Positions 8,151 to 14,699 are shown, counted from the stretch's first letter. The stretch: 41,383 nt of DNA from CAXNKH01 sp049296795 (GCA_049296795.1 JBAQTC010000019.1:1-41383); one strand, 5' to 3'. The notes: generated by a model not told the origin, from the letters alone. Numbers and translations: made by a program.

Positions 8151-9257
8151 ATGCAAGTCGCCTTCCGCACCGATGCTTCCCTGCAAATAGGCACCGGTCA
8201 CGTCATGCGCTGCCTGACGCTGGCCGATGAACTGCGGGCGCAAGGTGCGCAATGCCTATTCATCAGCCGTGAACACCCCGGCCATTTACTGGAGGTCATT
8301 CGCCAGCGCGGCCATGCTGTGACGGCGCTCCCAACAGTCAAGCCCATGTCAACAACAGCGGATGACCCCGCGCCGCAACCGGCCCATGCCGACTGGTTGG
8401 GGTCCGATTGGCAAACAGATGCCCACCAAACCATATCTAACTTGGCTGATCTGCAATATGACTGGCTGGTGGTAGACCATTACGCGCTTGACCAGCGCTG
8501 GGAAGAGGCGCTAGCCGCCAGTTACCGCCAATTGCTGGTCATTGACGACCTGGCAGACCGCCCGCACCGCTGCGACCTGCTGCTGGACCAAAACCTGGGC
8601 CGCCTGGTGCAAGACTATGAGGGCCTGGTGCCCCTACACTGCCAGGTGTTCACCGGCCCGCACCACGCCTTGCTGCGCCCCGAGTTTGCCGCATTGCGCC
8701 CCTACAGTTTGCAGCGCCGACAAGCCCGGCCCGCCTTGTGCCAGGTGCTCATTAACATGGGCGGGGTCGATCAACCCAATGCCACAGGGCAGGTGCTGCA
8801 AGCCCTCAAAACTTGTGCATTGCCAGCCGACTGTCGCATCACGGTGGTCATGGGCTTGACAGCGCCATGGCTGCAAAACGTGCAGGAACTGGCGATGCAC
8901 ATGCTCTGGCCCACCGAAGTGGTGGTCAACGCTATCGACATGGCCCAGCGCATGGCCGACAGCGACTTGGCCATTGGCGCCGCCGGTAGTACCTCTTGGG
9001 AACGGTGTTGCCTGGGTTTGCCTACCTTGATGGTGGTGCTCGCAGATAACCAACAAGCTTGCGCCCAAGCCTTGGAAGTCGCACACGCAGCCCGTTTGAT
9101 TGGGACCGTGCTTGATATTGCTACGCAACTACCGCAGGCTGTGCGGGAACTGGTTGATTCGGATTGCCAGATCTGGATGAGTCGTGCTGCAAGTGACATC
9201 ACCGATGGGCAAGGCGTTGGGGAAATTCTGAAAGCCATGGGGCGACATAGTGCTTAA
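8151..9257 (+). CDS. pseG: UDP-2,4-diacetamido-2,4,6-trideoxy-beta-L-altropyranose hydrolase, PseG
   Basis: Fourth pathway step: removal of UDP from the diacetylated sugar by a GT-B-fold hydrolase. The 368-residue protein starts MQVAFRTDASLQIGTGHVMRC, with the catalytic His at residue 17, the same place as in Campylobacter PseG. LVVDHYALD, VIDDLADR and LLLDQNLG follow in the first domain. The C-terminal UDP-binding domain has INMGGVDQPN and AIGAAGSTSWERCCLGLPT, which match family motifs. The start follows the fusion gene stop by seven bases. The stop overlaps the GTG start of pseH by eight bases. Length is near normal. Confidence 0.94.
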   Translation: MQVAFRTDASLQIGTGHVMRCLTLADELRAQGAQCLFISREHPGHLLEVIRQRGHAVTALPTVKPMSTTADDPAPQPAHADWLGSDWQTDAHQTISNLADLQYDWLVVDHYALDQRWEEALAASYRQLLVIDDLADRPHRCDLLLDQNLGRLVQDYEGLVPLHCQVFTGPHHALLRPEFAALRPYSLQRRQARPALCQVLINMGGVDQPNATGQVLQALKTCALPADCRITVVMGLTAPWLQNVQELAMHMLWPTEVVVNAIDMAQRMADSDLAIGAAGSTSWERCCLGLPTLMVVLADNQQACAQALEVAHAARLIGTVLDIATQLPQAVRELVDSDCQIWMSRAASDITDGQGVGEILKAMGRHSA

Positions 9258-9771
9258 ATTAAGCTCACTTTCAACTCAAATTCGGCCTATCGTTCATGCC
9301 GATCTGGCTCTTGTGTTGGCCTGGCGTAACCATCCAGACGTGCGGCGCTTCATGTACACCCAACATGAAATCACGTTAGCTGAACATCAACAATGGTTTG
9401 AACGCAGCTTGCGGGATCCCAAAAAACACCTGTTTATTTTCGAGGCCAAACATAAACCCGTGGGGTTTGTGAACTTCAGCGAGACAGAAATCCACGGCAT
9501 TGCTGAGTGGGGGTTTTATACAGCGCCTGATGCCGCCAAAGGCAGTGGGCGGCAACTTGGCCACGCAGCACTCTGCCATGCTTTTTACAAACTCAAACTG
9601 CATAAAGTCAATGGCCAGGCTCTGGCTTATAACGAGCGCTCCATCCAAATGCATCAAGCCCTTGGTTTTCAGCAGGAAGGCCTCTTGCGTGAGCAACACT
9701 TTGATGGTGTTCGCTATCACCATGTCATTTTATATGGCCTGTTGTGCCATGAATGGCAACCGAGTATGTAA
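9250..9771 (+). CDS. pseH: UDP-4-amino-sugar N-acetyltransferase, PseH (GNAT)
   Basis: Third pathway step: acetyl-CoA-dependent N-acetylation of the 4-amino group. The 173-residue protein is a GNAT. IRPIVHADLALVLAWRNHPDVR and MYTQHEIT near the N-terminus are the PseH pattern. WGFYTAPDAAKGSGRQLG holds the acetyl-CoA loop, and YNERSIQMHQALGF is the usual C-terminal helix-strand. It uses a GTG start at 9250 within the end of pseG, suggesting coupling. An 18-base gap with a GAGAGGA ribosome site separates it from pseI. Length is normal. Confidence 0.92.
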   Translation: MLKLSSLSTQIRPIVHADLALVLAWRNHPDVRRFMYTQHEITLAEHQQWFERSLRDPKKHLFIFEAKHKPVGFVNFSETEIHGIAEWGFYTAPDAAKGSGRQLGHAALCHAFYKLKLHKVNGQALAYNERSIQMHQALGFQQEGLLREQHFDGVRYHHVILYGLLCHEWQPSM

Positions 9772-9789
9772 GAAACAAGAGAGGACAGC

Positions 9790-10860
9790 ATGTCGGATCA
9801 TCCCCACATCACCCTTGCCGGTCGTCGGATTGCCGTTGACGAAGTTCCCTACGTCATCGCCGAAATGTCCGCAAACCACAATGGCAACATTGAAACCGCA
9901 TTAAAAATCATAGATGCAGCCAAACAAGCCGGGGCTGACGCCGTCAAACTCCAAACCTACCGGCCCGACACCATCACACTGAACTGCAACTCAGAAGACT
10001 TTCGTATTGACGGCGGTCTGTGGGGTGGCCGTACGCTTTACGACTTGTATGAAGAAGCTCACATGCCCTGGGAATGGCACAAGCCGCTGTTTGAGCACGC
10101 ACACAAGCTCGGCATCAACATCTTCAGCTCGCCCTTCGACAACACCGCGGTCGACCTACTCGAAGACCTCAACGCCCCAGCCTACAAGATCGCCTCTTTC
10201 GAAGCGGTTGACCTGCCGCTGATCAAGTACGTTGCCCGCACCGGCAAGCCGATGATCATCTCTACTGGCATGGCCGACGCCGAGGAGATCCAGGAGGCCA
10301 TCGACGCTGCGCGTGAAGGTGGCTGCAAGGAACTCGCCATCCTCCACTGCGTGAGCGGATACCCCGCCCCGGCCGAGGACTACAACTTGCGCACCATCCC
10401 CGACATGATCGAGCGCTTTGGCCTGGTCACGGGCCTGTCAGACCACACCTTGGACAACACTACAGCGATCACAAGTGTGGCCATGGGTGCTAGCATCATT
10501 GAAAAGCACTTCACACTTGATCGCAGGGGTGGCGGGCCGGATGACAGTTTTTCGTTGCAACCCGCTGAACTGGCCGCGCTTTGCAAAGATAGTAAGACGG
10601 CTTGGGCAGCGCTGGGGAAGGTGGATTACGGGCGCAAGTCGAGCGAGCAGGGGAACGTGAAGTTCCGGCGGTCACTCTATTTCGTCAATGAACTTCGCGC
10701 AGGTGACCAGATCGGACCCAACGATGTGCGGAGCGTACGTCCAGGGTTCGGGATGGCTCCCAAGCACCTTGATCGTGTGGTGGGTCGTCGCGTCAAGGTT
10801 GATGTCGTTAGAAATACGCCAGTTGTTGAAGATTACCTTGACTCAGTAGTGTCCGGTTAA
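9790..10860 (+). CDS. pseI: Pseudaminic acid synthase, PseI (3' end supplied by IS remnant)
   Basis: Fifth pathway step: condensation of the free 6-deoxy-diacetamido sugar with phosphoenolpyruvate to give pseudaminic acid. The 356-residue NeuB-family protein has a TIM barrel (VIAEMSANHNGN, AVKLQTYRPDT, IFSSPFDNTAVDLLE, IISTGMADAEEI, LSDHT, EKHFTLDR) and a C-terminal SAF/antifreeze-like domain from about residue 290 (GQIGPNDVRSVRPGFG-like region, VVGRRVKVDV). A strong GAGAGGA site precedes ATG 9790. The last codons, read as DSVVSG, together with the TAA run into the terminal repeat of an IS4-type remnant, so the natural last few residues are probably lost or replaced. The SAF core looks complete, so activity is likely kept. 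Confidence 0.93.
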   Translation: MSDHPHITLAGRRIAVDEVPYVIAEMSANHNGNIETALKIIDAAKQAGADAVKLQTYRPDTITLNCNSEDFRIDGGLWGGRTLYDLYEEAHMPWEWHKPLFEHAHKLGINIFSSPFDNTAVDLLEDLNAPAYKIASFEAVDLPLIKYVARTGKPMIISTGMADAEEIQEAIDAAREGGCKELAILHCVSGYPAPAEDYNLRTIPDMIERFGLVTGLSDHTLDNTTAITSVAMGASIIEKHFTLDRRGGGPDDSFSLQPAELAALCKDSKTAWAALGKVDYGRKSSEQGNVKFRRSLYFVNELRAGDQIGPNDVRSVRPGFGMAPKHLDRVVGRRVKVDVVRNTPVVEDYLDSVVSG

Positions 10861-11474
10861 ACCGGGTTTATTTTTAGTGAATGCCAATACTGGCGTGGCC
10901 TAGCGGCTGATTTTTTTTGGTGCCGATTTGAAACTTGTTTTCTCATTCTTGTGTAATTTCCAAGGTTCAAGCCCCTTGGAGATTTCCCATGAATGTCGGC
11001 AAGACCTTGTTTGCTCAGATCATGGAATTCGTTCCATGGACAAGCTTTTCTCGAATCATTCAACGCTACGGTGGCGACTCGGGCGTTCGGCGCCTGAGTT
11101 GCGCCGAGCAGTTTCGCGTCATGGCCTTTGCACAGTTGACTTGGCGCGAGAGTCTTCGGGATATCGAAGTCACTCTGGGAGCCAACGCGAACAAGCTTTA
11201 CGCCATGGGCTTTCGCCACAGCGTTCACCGCACCACATTGGCCGATGCCAACGAGTCTCGCGACTGGCGCATCTGGTCCGACTTGGCGGCTGTTCTGATC
11301 CGGCGCGCTCGCAAGCTTTACTTGGACGAGGACTTGGGGCTGGATCTCAAGAACACGGTCTATGCCTTGGACGCTACCACCATCGATTTGTGCCTGAGTC
11401 TGTTCGACTGGGCTCCGTTTCGCAAAGCCAAGGCCGCCGTCAAACTGCATACCTTGCTGGCCCTGCTCAAGTAA
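10846..11474 (+). mobile_element. Truncated IS4-family insertion sequence (left part only)
   Basis: The left end lies at about 10846-10870, where GTGTCCGGTTAAACCGGG includes the 13-base palindrome CCGGTTAAACCGG. It is followed by a leader and the first 161 codons of an IS4-type transposase. The exact left boundary cannot be fixed because the element abuts the pseI 3' end. The second half of the transposase and the right terminal repeat are absent; no copy of the reverse complement of the left end was found in the following kilobase. It is therefore a dead remnant, truncated by deletion or a second event near 11474. Confidence 0.7.
10989..11474 (+). pseudogene. IS4-family transposase, C-terminally truncated
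   Basis: The frame encodes 161 residues from ATG 10989, which has GGAG seven bases upstream. The N-terminus has the DUF4372-like domain (FAQIMEFVPWTSFSRI, RRLSCAEQFRVMAFAQL, WRESLRDIE). A YALDATTIDLCLSLFDW block follows, with the first catalytic Asp at residue 128. Homologues I know run to about 370-390 residues and continue after KLHTLL with the rest of the DDE domain. Here the frame departs from the family at LLALLK and stops. The second Asp and the Glu are missing, so it cannot transpose. An upstream ATG at 10935 is less likely as start. Confidence 0.85.
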
Positions 11475-11518
11475 CGCTCAAACTACGCACCGGGCGAAAG
11501 TCCGGTACCCGTTCCAAC

Positions 11519-11541
11519 GCCATCCGGGGGATGGCCTTTTT
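11519..11541 (+). terminator. Rho-independent terminator
   Basis: GCCATCC (11519-11525) and GGATGGC (11529-11535) form a 7-base stem with a GGG loop, followed by C and five T. It would terminate transcription leaving the pse operon and the IS remnant before the toxin-antitoxin genes. Confidence 0.7.
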
Positions 11542-11566
11542 GCGTGCGCCCAGCGTGGGCGCACGC
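11542..11566. repeat. Perfect 11-base inverted repeat adjoining the terminator
   Basis: GCGTGCGCCCA (11542-11552) and TGGGCGCACGC (11556-11566) are exact reverse complements around a GCG loop. It starts immediately after the T-run of the preceding terminator. It may be part of a mobile repeat or a second hairpin of a double terminator. Confidence 0.6.
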
Positions 11567-11642
11567 CTAGGCGCCCCGGAGGGGGGGTGGCCAGAAAGAT
11601 TGCAAACAACTCAAGGTGCTGGAGGAGAAATAGCGGCATCAT

Positions 11643-11714
11643 TTGTTTGCGCCCACTGCGGCGTTTGATCTGAATCGGTACCGACAGCGTGATGCGTCCG
11701 TCGCCCACCTTGAC
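11643..11714 (-). pseudogene. Possible fragment of a site-specific recombinase C-terminal region
   Basis: On the minus strand the translation includes VGDGRITLSVPIQIKRRSGRKQ. This resembles, from memory, a beta-rich segment near the C-terminus of some large proteobacterial serine recombinases. No other part of such a protein is present. The surrounding bases to 11474 show no other gene. Treat as mobile-element debris; identification is uncertain. Confidence 0.25.
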
Positions 11715-11738
11715 CTTTGGGTTTGTGCAGTGGATAAT
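11710..11738 (+). promoter_or_regulatory. Sigma70-type promoter of the RHH/ParE pair
   Basis: TTGACC (11710-11715) and GATAAT (11733-11738) are 17 bases apart, both one mismatch from consensus. The antitoxin start follows 35 bases later. Confidence 0.65.
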
Positions 11739-11740
11739 TC

Positions 11741-11772
11741 GTTGTATTACACATGCACAGGAGTGTTACAAC
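11741..11772 (+). promoter_or_regulatory. Probable autoregulatory operator (inverted repeat)
   Basis: GTTGTA (11741-11746) and TACAAC (11767-11772) form an inverted repeat just after the -10. An inner TGTATTACA palindrome (11743-11751) and a related TGTTACA (11764-11770) are also present. Ribbon-helix-helix antitoxins usually bind such repeats over their own promoter, so this is the likely operator (inference). Confidence 0.4.
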
Positions 11773-11773
11773 C

Positions 11774-12010
11774 ATGACCGCCAGAACCATCAACGTACGC
11801 CTGCCCGAGGTGCTTTACAACCAGATCGAAGAGCTGGCCAAGGCGACCGCCCGGACCAAGAGCTTTTTGGCCATTGAAGCGCTGACCAACTACGTACAGA
11901 GTGAATCATGGCAGATTCGTGACATTCATGAAGGCATCAAGGAGGCCGATGCGGGCGAATTCGCCACCGACAAAAAGGTTAAATCGGTGTTTGCCAAATA
12001 CGGCGTTTGA
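11774..12010 (+). CDS. Ribbon-helix-helix antitoxin (CopG/RelB-like)
   Basis: The 78-residue protein from ATG 11774 begins TARTINVRLPEVLYNQIEELA, the beta-strand and first helix of an RHH DNA-binding domain. TKSFLAIEALTNYV completes the second helix. The tail (IHEGIKEADAGEFATDKKV) is the usual toxin-neutralising extension of antitoxins paired with RelE/ParE. AGGAG lies ten bases before this ATG; an ATG at 11753 would put the ribosome site inside the gene, so 11774 is preferred. The toxin gene follows after three bases. The protein should bind the toxin and repress the shared promoter. Confidence 0.88.
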   Translation: MTARTINVRLPEVLYNQIEELAKATARTKSFLAIEALTNYVQSESWQIRDIHEGIKEADAGEFATDKKVKSVFAKYGV

Positions 12011-12013
12011 TCC

Positions 12014-12283
12014 ATGATGATCAAGTGGACCAAGACAGCGCTTCGATCTGTTGATGAAATCGCTGGCTTCATCGCCAAAGACAACCCGACCCGCGCCACC
12101 AGCTTTGTACTGGAGTTGCAGGCCGCTGTGACCAAACTTCAGCCCCATCCTGGCATGGGCCGGGCTGGCCGCGTCCCCGGCACGCGCGAGTTGGTCACAC
12201 ACAAGAACTACATCGCCATTTACCGCGTGTGTGGCGATGACGTTGAAATTTTGAGATTGCATCACGCAGTCCGAAATCTATGA
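12014..12283 (+). CDS. RelE/ParE-family toxin
   Basis: The 89-residue protein matches the ParE/RelE fold: MIKWTKTALRSVDEIAGFIAKDNP at the N-terminus (two helices), HPGMGRAGRVPGTRELV in the middle, and YIAIYRVCGDDVEILRLHHAVRNL at the end. The GR..R..GTRELV and IYRV segments are diagnostic of the ParE branch, whose members poison DNA gyrase, whereas RelE members cut mRNA on the ribosome. Sequence alone does not prove the target. It starts three bases after the antitoxin stop with two tandem ATGs. Length is normal, with no sign of damage, so the pair is probably functional. Confidence 0.9.
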   Translation: MMIKWTKTALRSVDEIAGFIAKDNPTRATSFVLELQAAVTKLQPHPGMGRAGRVPGTRELVTHKNYIAIYRVCGDDVEILRLHHAVRNL

Positions 12284-12375
12284 CGAACTGGGTCAGCCCC
12301 TGAAGCTGACCTTTGATCCCAAACCAACCCGCCCCTGGCTAAAACCTCGGTGCCCGACACAGGGCCGAATAAGTA

Positions 12376-12404
12376 TTGACACCACCCCTTTAATGTCATA
12401 ACAT
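12376..12404 (+). promoter_or_regulatory. Sigma70-type promoter of the Phd/VapC pair
   Basis: A perfect -35 TTGACA (12376-12381) and a -10 TAACAT (12399-12404) are 17 bases apart, 51 bases before the antitoxin start. Confidence 0.65.
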
Positions 12405-12414
12405 ACAAACATTA
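12391..12414 (+). promoter_or_regulatory. Probable operator over the Phd/VapC -10
   Basis: TAATGT (12391-12396) and ACATTA (12409-12414) form an inverted repeat with 12 bases between. It spans the -10, and an inner ATGT-N4-ACAT lies within it. This is the expected place for repression by the Phd-type antitoxin. Confidence 0.4.
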
Positions 12415-12454
12415 ATGCAAGACTGCGACTTCACAAACTGCCGAGGGAGCTGAA

Positions 12455-12715
12455 ATGTCAATTCACACGTATTCAAGCCGAGACTTCACGCGCGATGTTG
12501 GTACGGCCAAGCGCGCGGCGGCCGAGGGGCCCGTATTCATCACCGACCGCGGGCGGCCCGCTTTCGCGCTACTGAAGATTGAGGACTACTACCACCTAGC
12601 AGGGCGACAGGAAGCGTCGTTTCTCGATGTCATGGATGCCATATCTGGCGGGGTGGGCATCGCATTCGAAGCACCGCGCCTGCAGGTCGCCTTCCCCGCT
12701 GCCGAGCTGGGCTAA
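12455..12715 (+). CDS. Phd/YefM-family antitoxin
   Basis: The 86-residue protein has the Phd/YefM fold signature: YSSRDFTRDVGTAKRAAAEGPVFITDRGRPAFALLKIEDYYHL, with the helix then the VFITDRGRPAFALL beta hairpin. The C-terminal tail would wrap the toxin. GAGGGAG stands seven bases before ATG 12455. The PIN toxin gene begins 12 bases after the stop. It should neutralise the toxin and repress the promoter at 12376. Length is typical, with no sign of decay. Confidence 0.88.
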   Translation: MSIHTYSSRDFTRDVGTAKRAAAEGPVFITDRGRPAFALLKIEDYYHLAGRQEASFLDVMDAISGGVGIAFEAPRLQVAFPAAELG

Positions 12716-12727
12716 GGCGCCAAATCG

Positions 12728-13171
12728 ATGTACGTTCTCGACACCAATGTGATTTCGGAGTTGCGCCAGGGCAAGCCCAATCAGTCACCCGAGGTGCGGG
12801 CCTGGGCAGCGAACATGCCTGCGAGTCAGCTGTTCATGTCAGCGATCTGCATTCTTGAACTGGAAAAAGGCGTACTAGCACTTGAGCGCAGAACACCACC
12901 GCAGGGCAGCGCGTTACGCGCCTGGCTGACAGCTGTACGGGCGGCTTTCACCGGACGTATTCTGCCGTTTTCCGACAACACGGCGATGTTGTGCGCGGCC
13001 ATGCATCTGCCCAATCCTCGCTCAGACCGTGATGCGATGATTGCCGCGACCGCGCTCGAACACGGCATGACCGTGGTGACGCGCAACGTGGCCGACTTCG
13101 CCGGCACGGGTGTGAAATTGATCAATCCGTTTGTTCCCCAGTCACAGGCGGGAATTGAGAACCCAGCATGA
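12728..13171 (+). CDS. vapC: VapC-type PIN-domain ribonuclease toxin
   Basis: The 147-residue PIN-domain protein has the four acidic residues that bind Mg/Mn: Asp5 in YVLDTNVISEL, Glu44 in CILELEKG, Asp102 in SDRDAMIAATAL and Asp123 in NVADF. VapC toxins cut tRNA or rRNA, and free toxin halts growth. It is paired with the Phd-type antitoxin 12 bases upstream. This is the usual partner of the Phd-antitoxin subgroup with MYVLDTNVISELR starts. Length is normal. Confidence 0.9.
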   Translation: MYVLDTNVISELRQGKPNQSPEVRAWAANMPASQLFMSAICILELEKGVLALERRTPPQGSALRAWLTAVRAAFTGRILPFSDNTAMLCAAMHLPNPRSDRDAMIAATALEHGMTVVTRNVADFAGTGVKLINPFVPQSQAGIENPA

Positions 13172-13189
13172 TGGACGCCCTCTTCGCGA

Positions 13190-13264
13190 TTACCGGCTTA
13201 TTGGATGCTCGGTGATGAACTGGCGCAGGGTTGGACTGATGTGACTGACTTTAAGTTTTGGCAT
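13190..13264 (-). pseudogene. Possible antitoxin N-terminal remnant (BrnA-like start)
   Basis: On the minus strand ATG 13264 is preceded by a strong AGAGGA ribosome site. The first twelve residues, MPKLKVSHISPT, resemble the start of BrnA-type antitoxins as I remember them. After that the frame leaves the family and stops at 13190, giving only 24 residues. It looks like the 5' end of a decayed antitoxin gene whose remainder was replaced when the Phd/VapC module arrived. The family assignment rests on a very short stretch. Confidence 0.3.
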
Positions 13265-13331
13265 AGCTTTTTTCCTCTCGGTTGTTGGCCCATATCCCCC
13301 ATATCCGGCCTCTGACTGTCAGGCCTCCGAG

Positions 13332-13360
13332 TTGATCAGAACCTGAAGTCGGCATACAAT
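13332..13360 (+). promoter_or_regulatory. Sigma70-type promoter of the ParD-like gene
   Basis: TTGATC (13332-13337) and TACAAT (13355-13360) are separated by 17 bases, a near-consensus promoter 38 bases before the GTG start at 13399. Confidence 0.6.
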
Positions 13361-13363
13361 TAA

Positions 13364-13377
13364 GCTACTTTTGTAGC
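13364..13377 (+). promoter_or_regulatory. Probable operator of the ParD-like gene
   Basis: GCTAC-TTTT-GTAGC is a perfect 5-base-arm inverted repeat four bases after the -10, where a bound repressor would block initiation. It suggests autorepression by the ParD-like protein. Confidence 0.45.
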
Positions 13378-13398
13378 AAGCCGTAAAGGATCATTATC

Positions 13399-13629
13399 GT
13401 GGGCATGCCCGTTCGCATTGACGATCAACTCTATCAACTCGCACGCGCCGAGTCTGTGATTGAGCACCGCACCATTGCTGGCCAGATTGAGTACTGGGCC
13501 ATGCTCGGCCGCGCTGCTTTGGATAATCCGGATTTGCCGGTATCCTTTATCGCCCAGTCCCTGGCCGCCATGGCCGAGCCGTTAAAAACTACTTACCGCT
13601 CATTCATCGCGCAGCCAAACACCATATAA
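13399..13629 (+). CDS. ParD-like family antitoxin (orphan)
   Basis: The 76-residue protein matches the ParD_like family: PVRIDDQLYQLARAESVIEHRTIAGQIEYWAMLGRAALDNPDLP, an RHH-type domain. AAGGA sits about nine bases before the GTG at 13399; an ATG two codons later is possible but poorly spaced. No toxin gene is adjacent: the next plus-strand bases hold no ParE or Zeta frame, and the following gene is on the other strand and unrelated. It has its own promoter and operator-like repeat, so it may act as a free-standing repressor or antidote (inference). Confidence 0.8.
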   Translation: MGMPVRIDDQLYQLARAESVIEHRTIAGQIEYWAMLGRAALDNPDLPVSFIAQSLAAMAEPLKTTYRSFIAQPNTI

Positions 13630-13732
13630 AGCGGCTTGGTCAGATACTGTGCCGGGTGATCGGCAAAGCCGGGGAATTTCTTACTGGATTCAATCGACGC
13701 GAACACTGCACTCCATAAAAGGAGTGAACAAC

Positions 13733-13984
13733 TTACGCCAGTTTGAACAATATGCCGACCAGTAAACCCGACTGCGCCAAGGCCAGACCGACCACCCATT
13801 TGATGAGGTCGGTTTTAAGCTCGGCCAACTTGTAATCCAAATGTTCTTTGGTCACAAGATCTTTGAGGTTGATCTCCAACACTTCAGCCAAGGCAGTGGC
13901 CTCTGCCTTGGCTTGCGCCTCAGGAACGCCAGCAGCAATCAGCTTCTCGGAGAATTTAAGCGTATCAAAAGTGACAGTAGTCAT
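13733..13984 (-). CDS. DUF1640-like coiled-coil membrane protein
   Basis: From ATG 13984 the protein has 83 residues. It starts MTTVTFDTLKFSEKLIAAGVPEAQAKAEATALAEV-like (read in two pieces: MTTVTFDTLKFSEKL, then AGVPEAQAKAEA), the common start of small DUF1640/CCDC90-type proteins. A coiled-coil stretch (KDLVTKEHLDYKLAELKTDL) and one C-terminal membrane helix (VVGLALAQSGLLVGILFKL) follow. Upstream in-frame starts would add MLRCCCDRMKA, which does not look native. Function is unknown; such genes are common near mobile or toxin-antitoxin regions. It stands alone on the minus strand. Confidence 0.75.
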   Translation of the reverse strand: MTTVTFDTLKFSEKLIAAGVPEAQAKAEATALAEVLEINLKDLVTKEHLDYKLAELKTDLIKWVVGLALAQSGLLVGILFKLA

Positions 13985-14026
13985 GGCCTTCATCCTATCA
14001 CAGCAGCACCTAAGCACCCTCTCACC

Positions 14027-14047
14027 CCCCGGGGGCTAAACCCGGGG
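14027..14047. repeat. GC-rich hairpin downstream of the minus-strand membrane gene
   Basis: CCCCGGG (14027-14033) and CCCGGGG (14041-14047) pair around a 7-base loop. It lies downstream of the gene ending at 14142 and upstream of the DUF1640-like gene on the minus strand. No T-run follows on either strand, so it is not a standard intrinsic terminator. Confidence 0.4.
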
Positions 14048-14141
14048 TAGTTCAAAGCCAGCTGCCAACCCAGCAGCGCATGGGCTCACACAATCACTTG
14101 GGGTGAGGCTGGCCACCTCTGCCCCACCTCCTAGCGATCAT

Positions 14142-14648
14142 TCAGGACCAAAGCGTGCGCGGCATGGGCGGGGCTCGGTGAACAAGAAGTGCGTTGAGAA
14201 ACAAGCTGCCAATCGCCAATAGGCGCAAGACAAAGGTGACGATCACGGACTTGGGCCAGTTGTCGTAGTAAAGAAAGAAATTAAAAAAGTCCATCGCCAG
14301 GCCCGAGAGTGCCAACGCAAAAACAATCAAGGCGACCTGGGCGAAATACCAGTCCCGCAAATAACTGGTCAGGTAAATCACCATGACAACGCTGAGGTAC
14401 AGCGCTCTGAGCTTCAAATACTCCTTGGCATCTATGTTTGTGTTTTGGAGTGCGTGAACCACAGGCAATAAATCGTAGGAGTAGAACAGCAAGCGAATGA
14501 GCATCAGCGTCGCGGCGAGGATCAAGAACAGATTGCGCCATTTGAAAAAGCGATCAACCCCACCGTAAAGCAACGGATTCAAGGGCGCGCCGAGTGCATC
14601 CAGCTCGGATTGACTGACTTTGCATGCAGGATTTTCAGGTGTCTTCAT
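14142..14648 (-). CDS. Hypothetical integral membrane protein (about 4 TM)
   Basis: A 168-residue protein of unknown family. About 35 polar residues come first (MKTPENPACKVSQSELDALG), then four hydrophobic segments near residues 38-57, 84-99, 103-120 and 135-157. It probably sits in the inner membrane with both ends in the cytoplasm. It is divergent from the flagellar activator gene, sharing the region 14649-14789. I do not recognise a catalytic motif. It is placed on the minus strand with no operon partner in sight. Confidence 0.6.
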   Translation of the reverse strand: MKTPENPACKVSQSELDALGAPLNPLLYGGVDRFFKWRNLFLILAATLMLIRLLFYSYDLLPVVHALQNTNIDAKEYLKLRALYLSVVMVIYLTSYLRDWYFAQVALIVFALALSGLAMDFFNFFLYYDNWPKSVIVTFVLRLLAIGSLFLNALLVHRAPPMPRTLWS

Positions 14649-14689
14649 CAGCTCGTATTTTCAGGCTTGCTTCAGGGCAGCTCAAGGTC

Positions 14690-14699
14690 GGGGGGGGGG
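14690..14699. repeat. Run of ten G in the divergent flagellar promoter region
   Basis: An uninterrupted G10 tract (C10 on the other strand) lies 24 bases upstream of the sigma54 -24 element and 41 bases upstream of the minus-strand gene start. Such tracts slip during replication and can alter promoter geometry. It may also be a length-miscall in sequencing. Confidence 0.8.

Noticed and set aside
11470..11620. Possible 5' end of a group II intron (GTGCGCCCAGC-type hairpin after a terminator)
   Set aside because: The hairpin resembles the start of some bacterial introns, and insertion after terminators is known, but no further intron domains and no reverse transcriptase frame are present.
13709..13726. 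CACTCC-N6-GGAGTG hairpin as terminator of the DUF1640-like gene
   Set aside because: Short stem and no T-run on either strand.
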